A stretch of 64,000 bases of DNA from an uncultured Pelagimonas sp. GTDB taxonomy: Bacteria; Pseudomonadota; Alphaproteobacteria; Rhodobacterales; Rhodobacteraceae. Location: contig NZ_CANMKO010000003.1 in NCBI RefSeq assembly GCF_947498515.1, positions 186,001 through 250,000 of the forward strand, written 5' to 3'. Position numbers and translations under genes: made by a program. The notes under the pieces are model-generated. The model did not search any database, was not told the DNA's origin, and saw only the letters and a list, made by a program, of their open reading frames with translations. This document shows, in pieces, positions 42,250-51,564 of this stretch (the first letter of the stretch is position 1; the number at the start of each line of letters is the position of its first letter).

Positions 42250-43194
42250 ATGACCACACTGACTAGAACGGCAACGGCCGTGGCATTGGGACTGGCCACA
42301 ATCGCGGGAAGCGCGCAGGCTGAGTACCCTGAAAAGCCAGTTGAATTTGTTGTGCCTTGGCCTCCAGGTGATCTTGAAGACGTGCTGACACGAATGATCG
42401 CGGAGGATTTTAGCGCGGCCTATGGTGTTCCAGCAGCGGTTGTGAACAAGCCGGGCGGCGGCGGCGGCCCATTTCCCGGTGCGATCGAGGTCGCGAATGC
42501 CCCGGCTGATGGGTACACCATTGGGTCATTTATCATCGCCATTCCTGTCGTTGGTCCGCAGCTCGGTATCGCTGAGCTGAACCCGAACCCATTTGTGCCG
42601 CTTGGCAATTTCCTGACGTATCCATTTGTCATCGCAGCGGGTGGGAATGCCCCATACGATGATATGGCTGGCCTTGCTGCGCATGCGCAGGAAAATGATG
42701 TTGTATTGGGGCACTTTGGTGCACCGCTTGTTCCGACGCAGGTCACACTTGGCTTGGCGTCCGAGATGGGCTTTTCATACGCAGCCGACGCAGCGTTTGA
42801 CGCTTTGGATTGTAACACATTGGCGTCTGGCGACGTCGACGTAATCAACACAACATTGCAGCTGATCCTGCCTTGCCTTGATGATGTGAAAGTCCTGGCT
42901 TCCATTGGGTCCGAACGCATTGCGTTGACACCTGATGCACCGACTGTTTCTGAGCTTGCGCCGAATCTGGACGTCGCGCTTTGGAACGGTCTTTTCGTGC
43001 ATGAAGAGACCCCACAGGACGTGCGTGACAAGATCATCGCGGTTGCACAAAAGACAGTCATGTCAGAGCGCGCGCAAACGTTGGCTGCTGAAACGGGGGC
43101 ACTTGTCTATTGGCAGGATGCCGATGCCGTCGCCACCCAGATCGAGAAAGACATTGAAACGCTCGGAACGATTGAGGCGATTTTGTCTAAGTAA
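42250..43194 (+). CDS. tctC: Tripartite tricarboxylate transporter (TTT) substrate-binding protein
   Basis: 314 residues. Signal peptide with Ala cleavage region (TAVALGLATIAGSAQA), then the Bug/TctC fold: 'YPEKPVEFVVPWPPGD', 'AAVVNKPGGGGGPF' and 'APADGYTIGSFI', which bind the carboxylate through two ordered waters. The usual 'GG..D...R' after the first strand is altered (WPPGDLEDVL), which may mean an unusual ligand. Followed by tctB and tctA genes; together they form a Na+/H+-driven importer for a carboxylate, with the linked aminotransferase and aldehyde dehydrogenase suggesting an amino- or aldehyde-acid related substrate. Confidence 0.9.
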   Translation: MTTLTRTATAVALGLATIAGSAQAEYPEKPVEFVVPWPPGDLEDVLTRMIAEDFSAAYGVPAAVVNKPGGGGGPFPGAIEVANAPADGYTIGSFIIAIPVVGPQLGIAELNPNPFVPLGNFLTYPFVIAAGGNAPYDDMAGLAAHAQENDVVLGHFGAPLVPTQVTLGLASEMGFSYAADAAFDALDCNTLASGDVDVINTTLQLILPCLDDVKVLASIGSERIALTPDAPTVSELAPNLDVALWNGLFVHEETPQDVRDKIIAVAQKTVMSERAQTLAAETGALVYWQDADAVATQIEKDIETLGTIEAILSK

Positions 43195-43282
43195 GCGCTG
43201 CCTTTCGTAATTGAACCGGGCGGCGCTGTCGCCCGGTTGCTTTGAATAGACTCGTCATTGCAGGCCAACCCGGAGCATTACT

Positions 43283-43822
43283 TTGACAAATACCAAGACA
43301 TTGCAGGCGTTGTTCAAGCGATATCGCCGACCAGGAGATATTGTATTTGCTTGGTTCTGGGTTGTGATCTCTGTCTTCTTGCTGAGCCAGATCTTTGACC
43401 AGACAGCCTATAAGAACGGGGCTAAGCTATTTGCTCAGCCACGGTTTTGGCCTGCTGTGTCGCTAGGCCTAATGACCGCTTTCGCGTGTTTTCACCTTCT
43501 CGGATCCGCACTGTCAGAAAGGATCGAGGGGCGTTGGCGTGAAGTCTGGCTTTGGGTTTCCTCGCTGGAATATGCGGGTTGGTTCATGGTCTATGCCATT
43601 GCGGTGCCCTACACCGGATACCTTTTGACTACGATTGTCTTTGCCATCTTGCTTGCTCTGCGTGTCGGCTACCGTAGCGCCCAGATGTTGATGGCCGCAG
43701 GGGGAAGTGCCCTGTTTACAGTCTTGTTATTTAAGACCCTTTTGAAAGTGAACCTGCCGTCCGGGCTGATCTACGATCAGCTACCCGATGGTTTGCGTCA
43801 ATTCATGCTCACATATTTCTAA
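43283..43822 (+). CDS. tctB: TTT transporter small permease (TctB family)
   Basis: 179 residues with four hydrophobic segments (about 22-40, 60-80, 105-125, 130-155), the usual TctB topology. The segment 'FAQPRFWPAVSLGLM' following helix 1 is the region conserved in TctB ('fP.....' motif). It is located between tctC (88 bp) and tctA (12 bp). As with DctQ in TRAP systems, this small permease is required for function but its exact role is unclear. Assignment relies on size, topology and order. Confidence 0.85.
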   Translation: MTNTKTLQALFKRYRRPGDIVFAWFWVVISVFLLSQIFDQTAYKNGAKLFAQPRFWPAVSLGLMTAFACFHLLGSALSERIEGRWREVWLWVSSLEYAGWFMVYAIAVPYTGYLLTTIVFAILLALRVGYRSAQMLMAAGGSALFTVLLFKTLLKVNLPSGLIYDQLPDGLRQFMLTYF

Positions 43823-43834
43823 TAGGATCTGACG

Positions 43835-45352
43835 ATGGAAAATATTCTAGCAGGCCTAGAAATGTTGGCGAGATGGGACGTCATGGTCGCCTTGTTAGTT
43901 GGGTCGATCGGCGGCGTGATCATTGGCGCAATTCCCGGTGTTGGACCCGCCGTTGCAATTGCAATCATGCTTCCGGCGACATTTGGGTTGGACCCGATTG
44001 TCGGCCTTACAATGTTGTTGGGCATATATGGGTCCTCGATGTTTGGCGGCGCAATCCCCGCGGTTTTGATCAACACTCCCGGGACGGCGGTGAATGCACT
44101 AACGTCATATGACGGGTATCCAATGACAGAAAACGGAGAGGCCCACCGCGCGGTTTCGCTGGCCTATAGTGCCTCGTTCTGGGGTGGCATCTTTGGCATT
44201 GGCTGCTTGATCCTCTTGTCACCAGTTTTGGCCATCATCGCCCCGATGTTCGGCAGTCGCGAGATTTTCTTGGCCGCCTTGTTGGGCATCATCTTGGTGG
44301 TTCTCGCGCATCGAGGTCAAATCATGGCCGCAGGTATGTTGGGCATGTTTGGGATTTTCCTACAAACGATTGGCCTTGATGCGGTGACCTACACCAAGCG
44401 CTACACCTTTGATCAATCTTTTCTGTCGTCTGGCGTCAATCTGATTGTCGTCGTCTTGGGTTTGTTTGCACTTAGTCAGGCCTTCTTCCTGCTCACGGCC
44501 CCTGACAGCAGCCCAGATGCCAAGCCCATTTCGGGGAAATTGGGAGCAGGTTTTAAAGAGCTTATGCAGTACAAACGGGTCGCAACGGTTGCCTCTGGGT
44601 TTGGTGTTATCCTTGGCATGATACCCGGCACCGGTGAATTTACCGCTCAATTCATGAGCTATACCTACGCGCAGAAAACATCCAAAGAGCCCGAGAAATT
44701 CGGCAAAGGATCACCAGAAGGATTGATCGCATCCGAGGCCGCAAATAACGCTGTGCCCGCTGCCGCGATGATCCCGCTCTTGGCCTTGGGTATCCCGGGC
44801 GAAGCGCTCACAGCGATGATGTTGTCGGTGTTCTACGTTCACAATGTGATCCCGGGCCCCCAGTTGTTCCAAAACAATATCGACCTTGTTTATGGCCTGT
44901 ATTTCGCGCTGATTGCGTTGAATGTGATTGTGTTGGTCTTCTTGCTGTTCTCGACGAACCTGCTGACCAAGATCATTCGCATTCCGACCCGTTTCTTGGG
45001 CGTCATGATCCTGATGTTGTCTTTCGTTGGGGTCTATTCGCTGCGCAACTCGCTGACGGATGTCATCATCTCTGCGGTGTTTGGGGTTCTTGGTTTGGTG
45101 CTCAAGCGGCTCAACCTACCAATTGTTCCGATCATCCTTGGGATGGTTCTTGGTGGCATAATGGAGACCAAGCTGCGATCCGCCTTGCCACGTCTGAAGT
45201 CGCCGCTTGATATGATCGACCGACCGATTTCATTCATAATCTTCGTCCTGATCCTTCTGGTGATCGGCCTGCATATCCGCACCTTGATAAAGGAATTTAA
45301 GGCCCATCAGCCGGACGAAGATCACGACCTTCACGATACTCAAGCACGGTAA
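43835..45352 (+). CDS. tctA: TTT transporter large permease (TctA family)
   Basis: 505 residues, about 12 membrane helices. Family landmarks are clear: 'GVIIGAIPGVGPAVAIAIML' near the start, 'GIYGSSMFGGAIPAVLINTP' and its repeat in the second half, 'IPGTGEFTAQFMSY', and 'ASEAANNAVPAAAMIPLLAL' and 'LGIPGE'. TctA proteins import tricarboxylates or other organic acids with a sodium or proton gradient. It is followed 6 bp later by an aldehyde dehydrogenase gene, so transporter and enzyme are co-transcribed. The substrate remains unknown. Confidence 0.95.
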   Translation: MENILAGLEMLARWDVMVALLVGSIGGVIIGAIPGVGPAVAIAIMLPATFGLDPIVGLTMLLGIYGSSMFGGAIPAVLINTPGTAVNALTSYDGYPMTENGEAHRAVSLAYSASFWGGIFGIGCLILLSPVLAIIAPMFGSREIFLAALLGIILVVLAHRGQIMAAGMLGMFGIFLQTIGLDAVTYTKRYTFDQSFLSSGVNLIVVVLGLFALSQAFFLLTAPDSSPDAKPISGKLGAGFKELMQYKRVATVASGFGVILGMIPGTGEFTAQFMSYTYAQKTSKEPEKFGKGSPEGLIASEAANNAVPAAAMIPLLALGIPGEALTAMMLSVFYVHNVIPGPQLFQNNIDLVYGLYFALIALNVIVLVFLLFSTNLLTKIIRIPTRFLGVMILMLSFVGVYSLRNSLTDVIISAVFGVLGLVLKRLNLPIVPIILGMVLGGIMETKLRSALPRLKSPLDMIDRPISFIIFVLILLVIGLHIRTLIKEFKAHQPDEDHDLHDTQAR

Positions 45353-45358
45353 AAAATA

Positions 45359-46843
45359 ATGGATCAATCCCAGATCGACGCATTGCGCGGCGCAGCAGTT
45401 GCCAAGCGTGGTCACATTATCGATGGCAAGTCGGTTCCCGCATCAGATGGTGCAACAATGGATATTGTCTCACCGATAGATGGCAGTGTTTTGACGCAAG
45501 TGGCCTGTGGAACCGCTGCTGATATGGAAGCTGCGATCGCTTCGGCACGGGCATCCTTTGACGACGGGCGTTGGTCGGGGATGCCGCCGGCGGCGCGCAA
45601 AAAGGTGTTGTTGAAATGGGCCGACCTGATTGACGCCAATGCGCTTGAACTTGCGGTTCTCGGTGTGCGTGACAACGGCACCGAAATCAATATGGCCATC
45701 AAGGCCGAACCCGGATCAGCCGCGGGAACGATCCGTTATTATGCCGAAGCGCTTGATAAAATCTATGGCGAGATCGCTCCAACCTCCGCCGACGTTTTGG
45801 GTCTGATCCACAAGGAACCCGTGGGCGTAGTCGGCGCGATTATCCCTTGGAACTTTCCGATGATGATCGGCGCTTGGAAACTTGGGCCAGCCTTGGCCAT
45901 GGGCAATTCTGTTGTCCTGAAGCCCGCAGAAACTGCCTCGCTTTCATTGATGCGGATGGTGGATTTGGCGCATGACGCGGGCCTGCCACCGGGTGTCTTG
46001 AACGCGGTCACTGGTGAAGGTGCCATCGTTGGAGAGGCGCTGGGGCTGTCGATGGATGTCGATGTGTTGGTGTTCACCGGATCGGGCGGCACGGGGCGTC
46101 GGCTCATGGAATATTCCGCGCGATCAAATATGAAGCGGGTCTATCTGGAACTCGGCGGCAAATCCCCCAACATCATTTTTGCAGACGCCCCGAATTTGGA
46201 CGAAGCGGCAAAAGTAGCCGCGGGCGGCATTTTCCGCAACTCAGGGCAGGTCTGTGTTGCGGGGTCACGTTTGCTGGTCGAAGCCTCGATCCATGATGAC
46301 TTCGTCGCTGCAGTTGTGAAGGCGGCTGAGGCGATGCCCGTGGGCAATCCGTTGGATATGACGACCGCCATCGGCGCGGTGAACTCCGAAGTGCAATTGG
46401 CTGCGAACCTTGGGTTTGTTGAGACCGCGAAATCCGAGGGCGGTGAGGTCATCACAGGCGGTGAACGTATTCTGCAAGACATCGGCGGATTCTATATGGC
46501 ACCCACCGTCATCACCGGCGTCACGCCGGACGCGACCTTGACCCAAAAAGAGGTCTTCGGGCCTGTCTTGGGCGTCACATCCTTTTCTGACGAAACCGAA
46601 GCTACGCGCCTTGCCAACGCGACAGTGTATGGATTGGCGGGGGGCGTTTGGACCAGCAACCTAAGCCGTGCGCACCGTATGGTGAAATCCGTTCGCACCG
46701 GCGTCATGCACGTAAACACCTATGGCGGAGCCGATGGAACGGTTCCTTTGGGTGGTGTTGGTCAGTCGGGCAACGGGCACGACAAATCGCTTCATGCGAT
46801 CGAAAAGTACATCAACCTCAAGACCGCTTGGATCAAGCTTTAA
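45359..46843 (+). CDS. NAD(P)-dependent aldehyde dehydrogenase (PuuC-like)
   Basis: 494 residues of the ALDH superfamily: 'GVVGAIIPWNFPMMIGAWKL' with the catalytic Asn, 'VFTGSGGTGRRLM' (nucleotide loop), 'LELGGKSPNII' with the general-base Glu, and 'NSGQVCVAGSRLLVE' with the nucleophilic Cys. Closest to gamma-glutamyl-gamma-aminobutyraldehyde/betaine aldehyde type enzymes. With an omega-aminotransferase encoded on the divergent transcript, an aldehyde made by deamination is the likely substrate. Six bp from tctA and 12 bp from the Tm-1-like gene; one operon. Confidence 0.92.
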   Translation: MDQSQIDALRGAAVAKRGHIIDGKSVPASDGATMDIVSPIDGSVLTQVACGTAADMEAAIASARASFDDGRWSGMPPAARKKVLLKWADLIDANALELAVLGVRDNGTEINMAIKAEPGSAAGTIRYYAEALDKIYGEIAPTSADVLGLIHKEPVGVVGAIIPWNFPMMIGAWKLGPALAMGNSVVLKPAETASLSLMRMVDLAHDAGLPPGVLNAVTGEGAIVGEALGLSMDVDVLVFTGSGGTGRRLMEYSARSNMKRVYLELGGKSPNIIFADAPNLDEAAKVAAGGIFRNSGQVCVAGSRLLVEASIHDDFVAAVVKAAEAMPVGNPLDMTTAIGAVNSEVQLAANLGFVETAKSEGGEVITGGERILQDIGGFYMAPTVITGVTPDATLTQKEVFGPVLGVTSFSDETEATRLANATVYGLAGGVWTSNLSRAHRMVKSVRTGVMHVNTYGGADGTVPLGGVGQSGNGHDKSLHAIEKYINLKTAWIKL

Positions 46844-46855
46844 GGAGTTCATGCA

Positions 46856-48088
46856 ATGTCTGGAAAAACGATCCTCGTTATCGGAACCTATGACACAAAA
46901 GACGATGAGCTCGACTATCTGGCGAGTGTAATCCGTGAGCAAGGCGGTCAGGTTGTCACGATGGATGTGTCAGTTTTGGGCGATCCCTCAAAACCTACGG
47001 ATTATTCCAAACATGATGTCGCCCAAGAAGGCGGCAGCAGCATTGCCGCCGCCATCGCGACGAAGAATGAAAACAAAGCTATGCAAATCATGGCTGATGG
47101 TGCGGTCCTTTTGACGGCGCGGCTTTATGCCGAGGGCCGTTTTGATGGCATGATGGTGCTCGGCGGTTCCATGGGTACCGATTTGGCACTCGACGTCACC
47201 GCCGCGCTGCCTTTGGGTGTGCCGAAATATATCGTATCCACGGTGTCCTTTTCGCCGCTCATTCCGCCAGAGCGGCTTGCGGCAGATACGCAGATGATCC
47301 TTTGGGCTGGTGGCCTTTATGGGCTCAATAGCGTTTGCAAAGCCTCCCTAAGCCAAGCAGCAGGTGCGGTTTTGGGTGCCGCCAATGCGGTTGAAAAACC
47401 GGATGCCTCAAAGCCAATGATAGGGATGACTTCACTGGGAAAAACGGCGCTGCGCTACATGGTTTTTTTGAAACCAGCGCTAGAAGAGCGCGGGTTTGAG
47501 GTTGCAGTGTTCCACGCCACCGGTATGGGCGGGCGTGCCTATGAAAGCCTTGCGGCGCAGGGTGCATTCGCCTGTGTGTTCGATTTCTGTACCCAAGAGC
47601 TTGGCAATCACATTCACGGGTCGAATATTTCGGCTGGCGCGGACCGGCTAACCAACGCAGGCAAGAATGGAACACCGCAAATTGTATCCGGTGGATGCTA
47701 TGATTTGGTTGATATCGTCGGATGGCAAGGGGTGCCCGACAAATGGACCGATCACCCGACCCATGCGCACAATCGCCTGATTACCTCTGTTGTCCTGAAT
47801 GCCGACGAGCGGCGTACCGTCGCGCGGGCACATTCGGATCAATTGTCAACGGCCACTGGGCCGGTTGCTTTCCTTTTGCCCGAGGGTGGCTGTGGCGAAT
47901 GGGACCGGGATGGTGCCGAACTGCACGATAGGGAAGGGCTTGATGCCTTCTTGTCCGAATTGCGAGAGACTTTGCCGGAAAATGTGGAACAGCATAATGT
48001 AGAGGCCCATATTAACGATGAAGGTTTTGCTGCAAAGGCTCTTGAAATCTTTGATCAGTGGCGCGCGCAAGGGATTGTAAAAGCCTAG
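46856..48088 (+). CDS. Tm-1-like ATP-binding protein (UPF0261)
   Basis: 410 residues. The UPF0261/Tm-1 family is recognised by 'ILVIGTYDTKDDELDYL' at the start, 'VLGGSMGTDLALDVTAALPLG', 'GMTSLGKTALRYM' at the second half, and 'VFHATGMGGRAYE'. Plant Tm-1, the best known homologue, binds ATP and inhibits a viral replicase; bacterial members are of unknown function but often sit in catabolic operons, usually with a TIM-barrel PEP-hydrolase-like partner that is missing here. Last gene of the tct operon. A phosphotransfer or carbonyl-cleaving reaction in the same route is possible but unproven. Confidence 0.88.
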   Translation: MSGKTILVIGTYDTKDDELDYLASVIREQGGQVVTMDVSVLGDPSKPTDYSKHDVAQEGGSSIAAAIATKNENKAMQIMADGAVLLTARLYAEGRFDGMMVLGGSMGTDLALDVTAALPLGVPKYIVSTVSFSPLIPPERLAADTQMILWAGGLYGLNSVCKASLSQAAGAVLGAANAVEKPDASKPMIGMTSLGKTALRYMVFLKPALEERGFEVAVFHATGMGGRAYESLAAQGAFACVFDFCTQELGNHIHGSNISAGADRLTNAGKNGTPQIVSGGCYDLVDIVGWQGVPDKWTDHPTHAHNRLITSVVLNADERRTVARAHSDQLSTATGPVAFLLPEGGCGEWDRDGAELHDREGLDAFLSELRETLPENVEQHNVEAHINDEGFAAKALEIFDQWRAQGIVKA

Positions 48089-48376
48089 GGAAACTTCGCC
48101 AATTGCGTTCAACGCCTTTGCGACATCACTTGTTCTCCACAGTGAGAAAAGCCTTTCTAAACGTCCGCAGCCTCGTCGACGACACAGGCCAACTCGCGCC
48201 AGGATTGATCACATCTTTGGTATCGATAAAGCATAGTGCGCACAATCGCATGCGACACATCTAGACCAACATGTTAATCCATCTGCGTTCTCCCATGTTC
48301 ACAGTCATCCTTTAATCTTGTCGGGAGCCTTCCCCGGATCAGAAGTAGCCCAAATGCGCATGCTCTGGGCCACTTG

Positions 48377-49567
48377 TTAAAGCCGTCTGGCGAGGCGGAT
48401 TTCTTTCAAAGACACCGCCAGTGCCACCGCGAGCAATCCAAGCGAAACAACGGCAAGCACTGCCCATCCAAATCCAGCTATAATTGCGCCCGCGGCGAAT
48501 GCGCAGACCGTTGACACCAGTGCGATCACAGTTTCATTCGCGCCTTGAACGACCCCCTTTTTGTCTTCAGATACTGCGCTTGCAAGCATCGTCGTCGCGC
48601 CAATAAACCCAAAGTTCCATCCTATCCCCAACAGGACAAGCGATCCGTAAAAATGTGCCGAGGTCTGCCCGCTAAGCGCTGTTATCGAGGACATAATCAG
48701 CAGTGCCAGCCCGATAAGCGCGATTTGATGAACGCCAAATTTCCGGACCAAGAACCCGGTGAAAAAGCTCGGCGCAAACATCGCCACAACATGCCAACGG
48801 ATGACATCACCCGCCATGTCCTCATCAAAACCGCAGCCAATCATAGCAAGCGGCGTCGGGACCATCAAGAAAACCATGATGCCTTGAGAAACGGCTCCCA
48901 TCCCAACAGCAAGCCGAACTGACCGATGCTTCAAAACCGATAGGGAGGACAGACGTTCCCTTAGGCTTTGTGCCGCGCCATGTGTGGGGACGGGCAGTCG
49001 CGTCAACGCCAGAGGACCCAAACCAACAATCGAAAGAGCAGCAAGCGCCGCATATGCGCCCGCCAATGGGATCGGGGCCAGTGCATCTTTGGTTGCGATG
49101 AACAGTTGTGGACCGACAAAGGCGGCTACTAGGCCGGATGTAAGCATTAGAGAGATTGCAACGGGTTGCCACTCTGCGCTGACAGTTTCAGCAGCCGCGA
49201 ACCGAAAATACTGGAAACATGCAAGTGCTGCGCCCAATGTCAGATGAGCCAAGCAAATCAATGGAAAACTATCAACAAACAGGGCTCTAGCGCCGATCAT
49301 TGCCCCCAAGACGGCACAGGCAACGCCGGCGACAAATCCGGCTTTTCGTCCTCGTTTGCTCATCATGAGCGAAAACGGCCCAGCAGAGAGCAACCCTGCA
49401 AGTGTCTGAAGGGACGCCGGTAGCGTTGCCAACGCAGTTGAAGGGGCAAGCATTAGGCCGGCCAACCCGCCGAGAATGATTAGCATCGGCATGGCTGACC
49501 CAAGGATTGTGTTGGCCACCAGCAAACCCAAGTAATTGCTGTTCCGCGCCACGAATGACCTTTGCAT
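48377..49567 (-). CDS. MFS transporter
   Basis: 396 residues with 12 hydrophobic segments in two halves of six, and a charged central loop. The cytoplasmic loop between helices 2 and 3 reads 'LMMSKRGRKAGFVAG', the MFS signature position. The N-terminal half is slightly short. No substrate can be named. Its gene is divergent from a GlxA-type regulator with 68 bp between them, a common pairing for drug or metabolite exporters. The gene ends facing the Tm-1-like gene with a 288-bp gap that contains nothing I recognise. Confidence 0.88.
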   Translation of the reverse strand: MQRSFVARNSNYLGLLVANTILGSAMPMLIILGGLAGLMLAPSTALATLPASLQTLAGLLSAGPFSLMMSKRGRKAGFVAGVACAVLGAMIGARALFVDSFPLICLAHLTLGAALACFQYFRFAAAETVSAEWQPVAISLMLTSGLVAAFVGPQLFIATKDALAPIPLAGAYAALAALSIVGLGPLALTRLPVPTHGAAQSLRERLSSLSVLKHRSVRLAVGMGAVSQGIMVFLMVPTPLAMIGCGFDEDMAGDVIRWHVVAMFAPSFFTGFLVRKFGVHQIALIGLALLIMSSITALSGQTSAHFYGSLVLLGIGWNFGFIGATTMLASAVSEDKKGVVQGANETVIALVSTVCAFAAGAIIAGFGWAVLAVVSLGLLAVALAVSLKEIRLARRL

Positions 49568-49635
49568 CGTCGTTCCCCAAATCAGGTTGCGTTATGGGCT
49601 TTGTAAATCACTCCGGGTATGTCTAATATGTCAAC

Positions 49636-50613
49636 ATGGCGTCAAATACAGACAAAACTGGAAAATCTCGAACAATCGACGTTTTGATCTTTGATGACGT
49701 CAATCTGCTCGATGTATCTGGTCCGGTTCAGGCTTTTGATACGGCCCTTGCAAACGGTCAAAAGCGATACAATGTGCGATACGTGTCGGTTGATGGGGGT
49801 CCTGTCAGGGCCGGTTGCGGCATGCGTTTGATGCCCGATGCGTCGCTGTCATCTGACTCGAACTGCGATGATCTGCTTATACCAGGCGGCACTGGTGTTG
49901 ATGTTTTGATCCCTAATGGTGTCGTGTGCGGGGTCATTGCTGACCATCTTGACCGCAAGCCCGAGGGGCGCGTCATCTCGATCTGTTCCGGCGCTTTACT
50001 GCTTGCTGCGGCAGGCGTGTTGGATGGACGGCCAGCGACAACGCATTGGTCCCGTTTGGCTGAAACCAAACAGTATGATCGCGTTTTGTGGGACCTTGAT
50101 CAGATTTGCACGGAGCAAGACCGGATCTTTACATCAGCGGGAGTCACAACAGGGATCGATCTAGCCCTGTCCATAATCCGCTCGGATTGCGGAACGGAAG
50201 TCGCGTTGGCTGTCGCACGGGAACTGGTGGTTCAGTTGCGGCGCACAGGAGGGCAAAGCCAATATGCCATGCATCTGGCCGGGCAGTTTACCAAAGACGA
50301 TGCACTGACCCGATTGATCGAGCAGGTCGTTGCCGCACCGCATCTCGACTGGTCGCTTGAGACATTAGCCCAAACCGCAGGTATGAACCCGCGAACGCTC
50401 ACCCGCCGTTTCAAACGCGATCTGCAAGAGAACCCTGGGCAGTTTGTGGAACGGGTCCGCATTGATCATGCGCGTGGGCTCTTTGCCGACAAACTTCCGT
50501 TAAAAGACGTCGCGCGGCTGAGCGGTTTTGGAGACATTCAACGCATGCGCCGCGCCTTTCAGCGCAGGTTCGGTGTCAATGTCAGCGACTACGTGAGCTC
50601 TTTTGTACCGTGA
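49636..50613 (+). CDS. GlxA family transcriptional regulator (DJ-1/PfpI + AraC)
   Basis: 325 residues. The N-terminal 180 form a DJ-1/PfpI amidase-like domain: 'VLIFDDVNLLDVSGPVQAFD', 'LLIPGGTGVDVL' and 'ISICSGALLLAAAGVLDGR' with the nucleophile-elbow Cys, and 'TTHW'. The C-terminal 110 residues are an AraC double helix-turn-helix ('LAQTAGMNPRTLTRRFKRDL', 'VARLSGFGDIQRMRRAFQRR'). Such regulators activate genes for amine or choline-type metabolism in several bacteria. Divergent from the MFS gene, its probable target. The ribosome site before ATG 49636 is weak. Confidence 0.92.
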   Translation: MASNTDKTGKSRTIDVLIFDDVNLLDVSGPVQAFDTALANGQKRYNVRYVSVDGGPVRAGCGMRLMPDASLSSDSNCDDLLIPGGTGVDVLIPNGVVCGVIADHLDRKPEGRVISICSGALLLAAAGVLDGRPATTHWSRLAETKQYDRVLWDLDQICTEQDRIFTSAGVTTGIDLALSIIRSDCGTEVALAVARELVVQLRRTGGQSQYAMHLAGQFTKDDALTRLIEQVVAAPHLDWSLETLAQTAGMNPRTLTRRFKRDLQENPGQFVERVRIDHARGLFADKLPLKDVARLSGFGDIQRMRRAFQRRFGVNVSDYVSSFVP

Positions 50614-51327
50614 CTCTTGCTGGCTAGAGGTCGTGATTGCGTCATTGGTGTAAATGTCACGAGTGGTCTTTCGTCCGGCAAGCTGAGAGTTCGCTTGCAA
50701 AGGGATTTTGCGATCGCAGCGAATGGCTACTTCTGCCTGTTCGAGCGTGTCCTTTGCAATGCCAAAAGCCCCTATAAAAGTTTTTGAAACCTCAAACCTT
50801 CCGGTGGCATTCTCCTTCTCAAGATGAAAAATCCGCCTCACCATTTTGTAGCGGATGTCCGCGCGGCAACCCGAAATAAGCGTCATGGGCGGGTATTTAG
50901 GAAGGAAGGGCTCCTTTCGCTCCTGCCCATTGCTGGCAAATAGACTAGTTGTTTATTGTGAATGACTAATGGCATGTTTTAGAATATCTATTTGGAGTAT
51001 GGGCATATTGTGGCCGTGGCGATTGTCACCTGTTGGGCGATGTCGCGGGTACTGATACGACGCGACGAGCCATGTTTAATGTCGGTCCTGTCGTTCGCGG
51101 GTCTAAGAGTGATCGTCAGGATGTAGGCTCAGTAAGCTGTCTCGGAGACTGTCTGTAGATTAATGGGAGGGCACACCGACAATCAGTCCGATTAGCCCAA
51201 TCTGCAAAACGTGACCTGTGCGATGCTCGCATCATTTCGATGCCTGCAATGCGTGGGGATAACCGTCGGACTGCAGGTTGTATCACCATCCTAAAATGCT
51301 GACTTTCACCAAGAGTTTTGGATGTAG
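50614..51327. other. Gene-free stretch next to the tRNA-Ser 3' end
   Basis: About 710 bases. A 128-codon frame on the minus strand at 50500-50886 overlaps the end of the regulator gene and lacks family features. The centre (50940-51060) is A/T-rich. No direct repeat of the tRNA 3' end was found here. This is the side on which tRNA-targeting integrases insert DNA, so it may be a scar of an island boundary. Confidence 0.4.
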
Positions 51328-51417
51328 TGGCGGAGAGACAGGGATTCGAACCCTGGGTAGGCTTGCACCCACAACGGTTTTCGAGACCGCCCCGTTCGAC
51401 CACTCCGGCACCTCTCC
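51328..51417 (-). tRNA. tRNA-Ser (CGA anticodon)
   Basis: The minus strand folds as a class II tRNA: acceptor GGAGAGG with TCTCTCC, discriminator G and an encoded CCA (51328-51330), T arm CAGGG-TTCGAAT-CCCTG, a long variable arm (GTGGGTGCAAGCCTACC region), and an anticodon arm whose 7-base loop CTCGAAA carries CGA. The long variable arm and the CGA anticodon identify serine. Confidence 0.95.
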
Positions 51418-51564
51418 GCGGGGGTCTGGTGAGGGGCCGTTTAGACCGCTACGGGGGAGGGTGCAACAAGAAATTTACACAATCCGCTCATGAAGGCGCT
51501 GACCCCTTGGAAATCCCGACAAGGGAGCCTACCGTTATAGGGTGTACAGGATAAGGACACCGGA

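Noticed and set aside
50500-50886. 128-codon minus-strand frame
   Set aside because: Overlaps the AraC domain of the GlxA-type gene at its end and has no family features.
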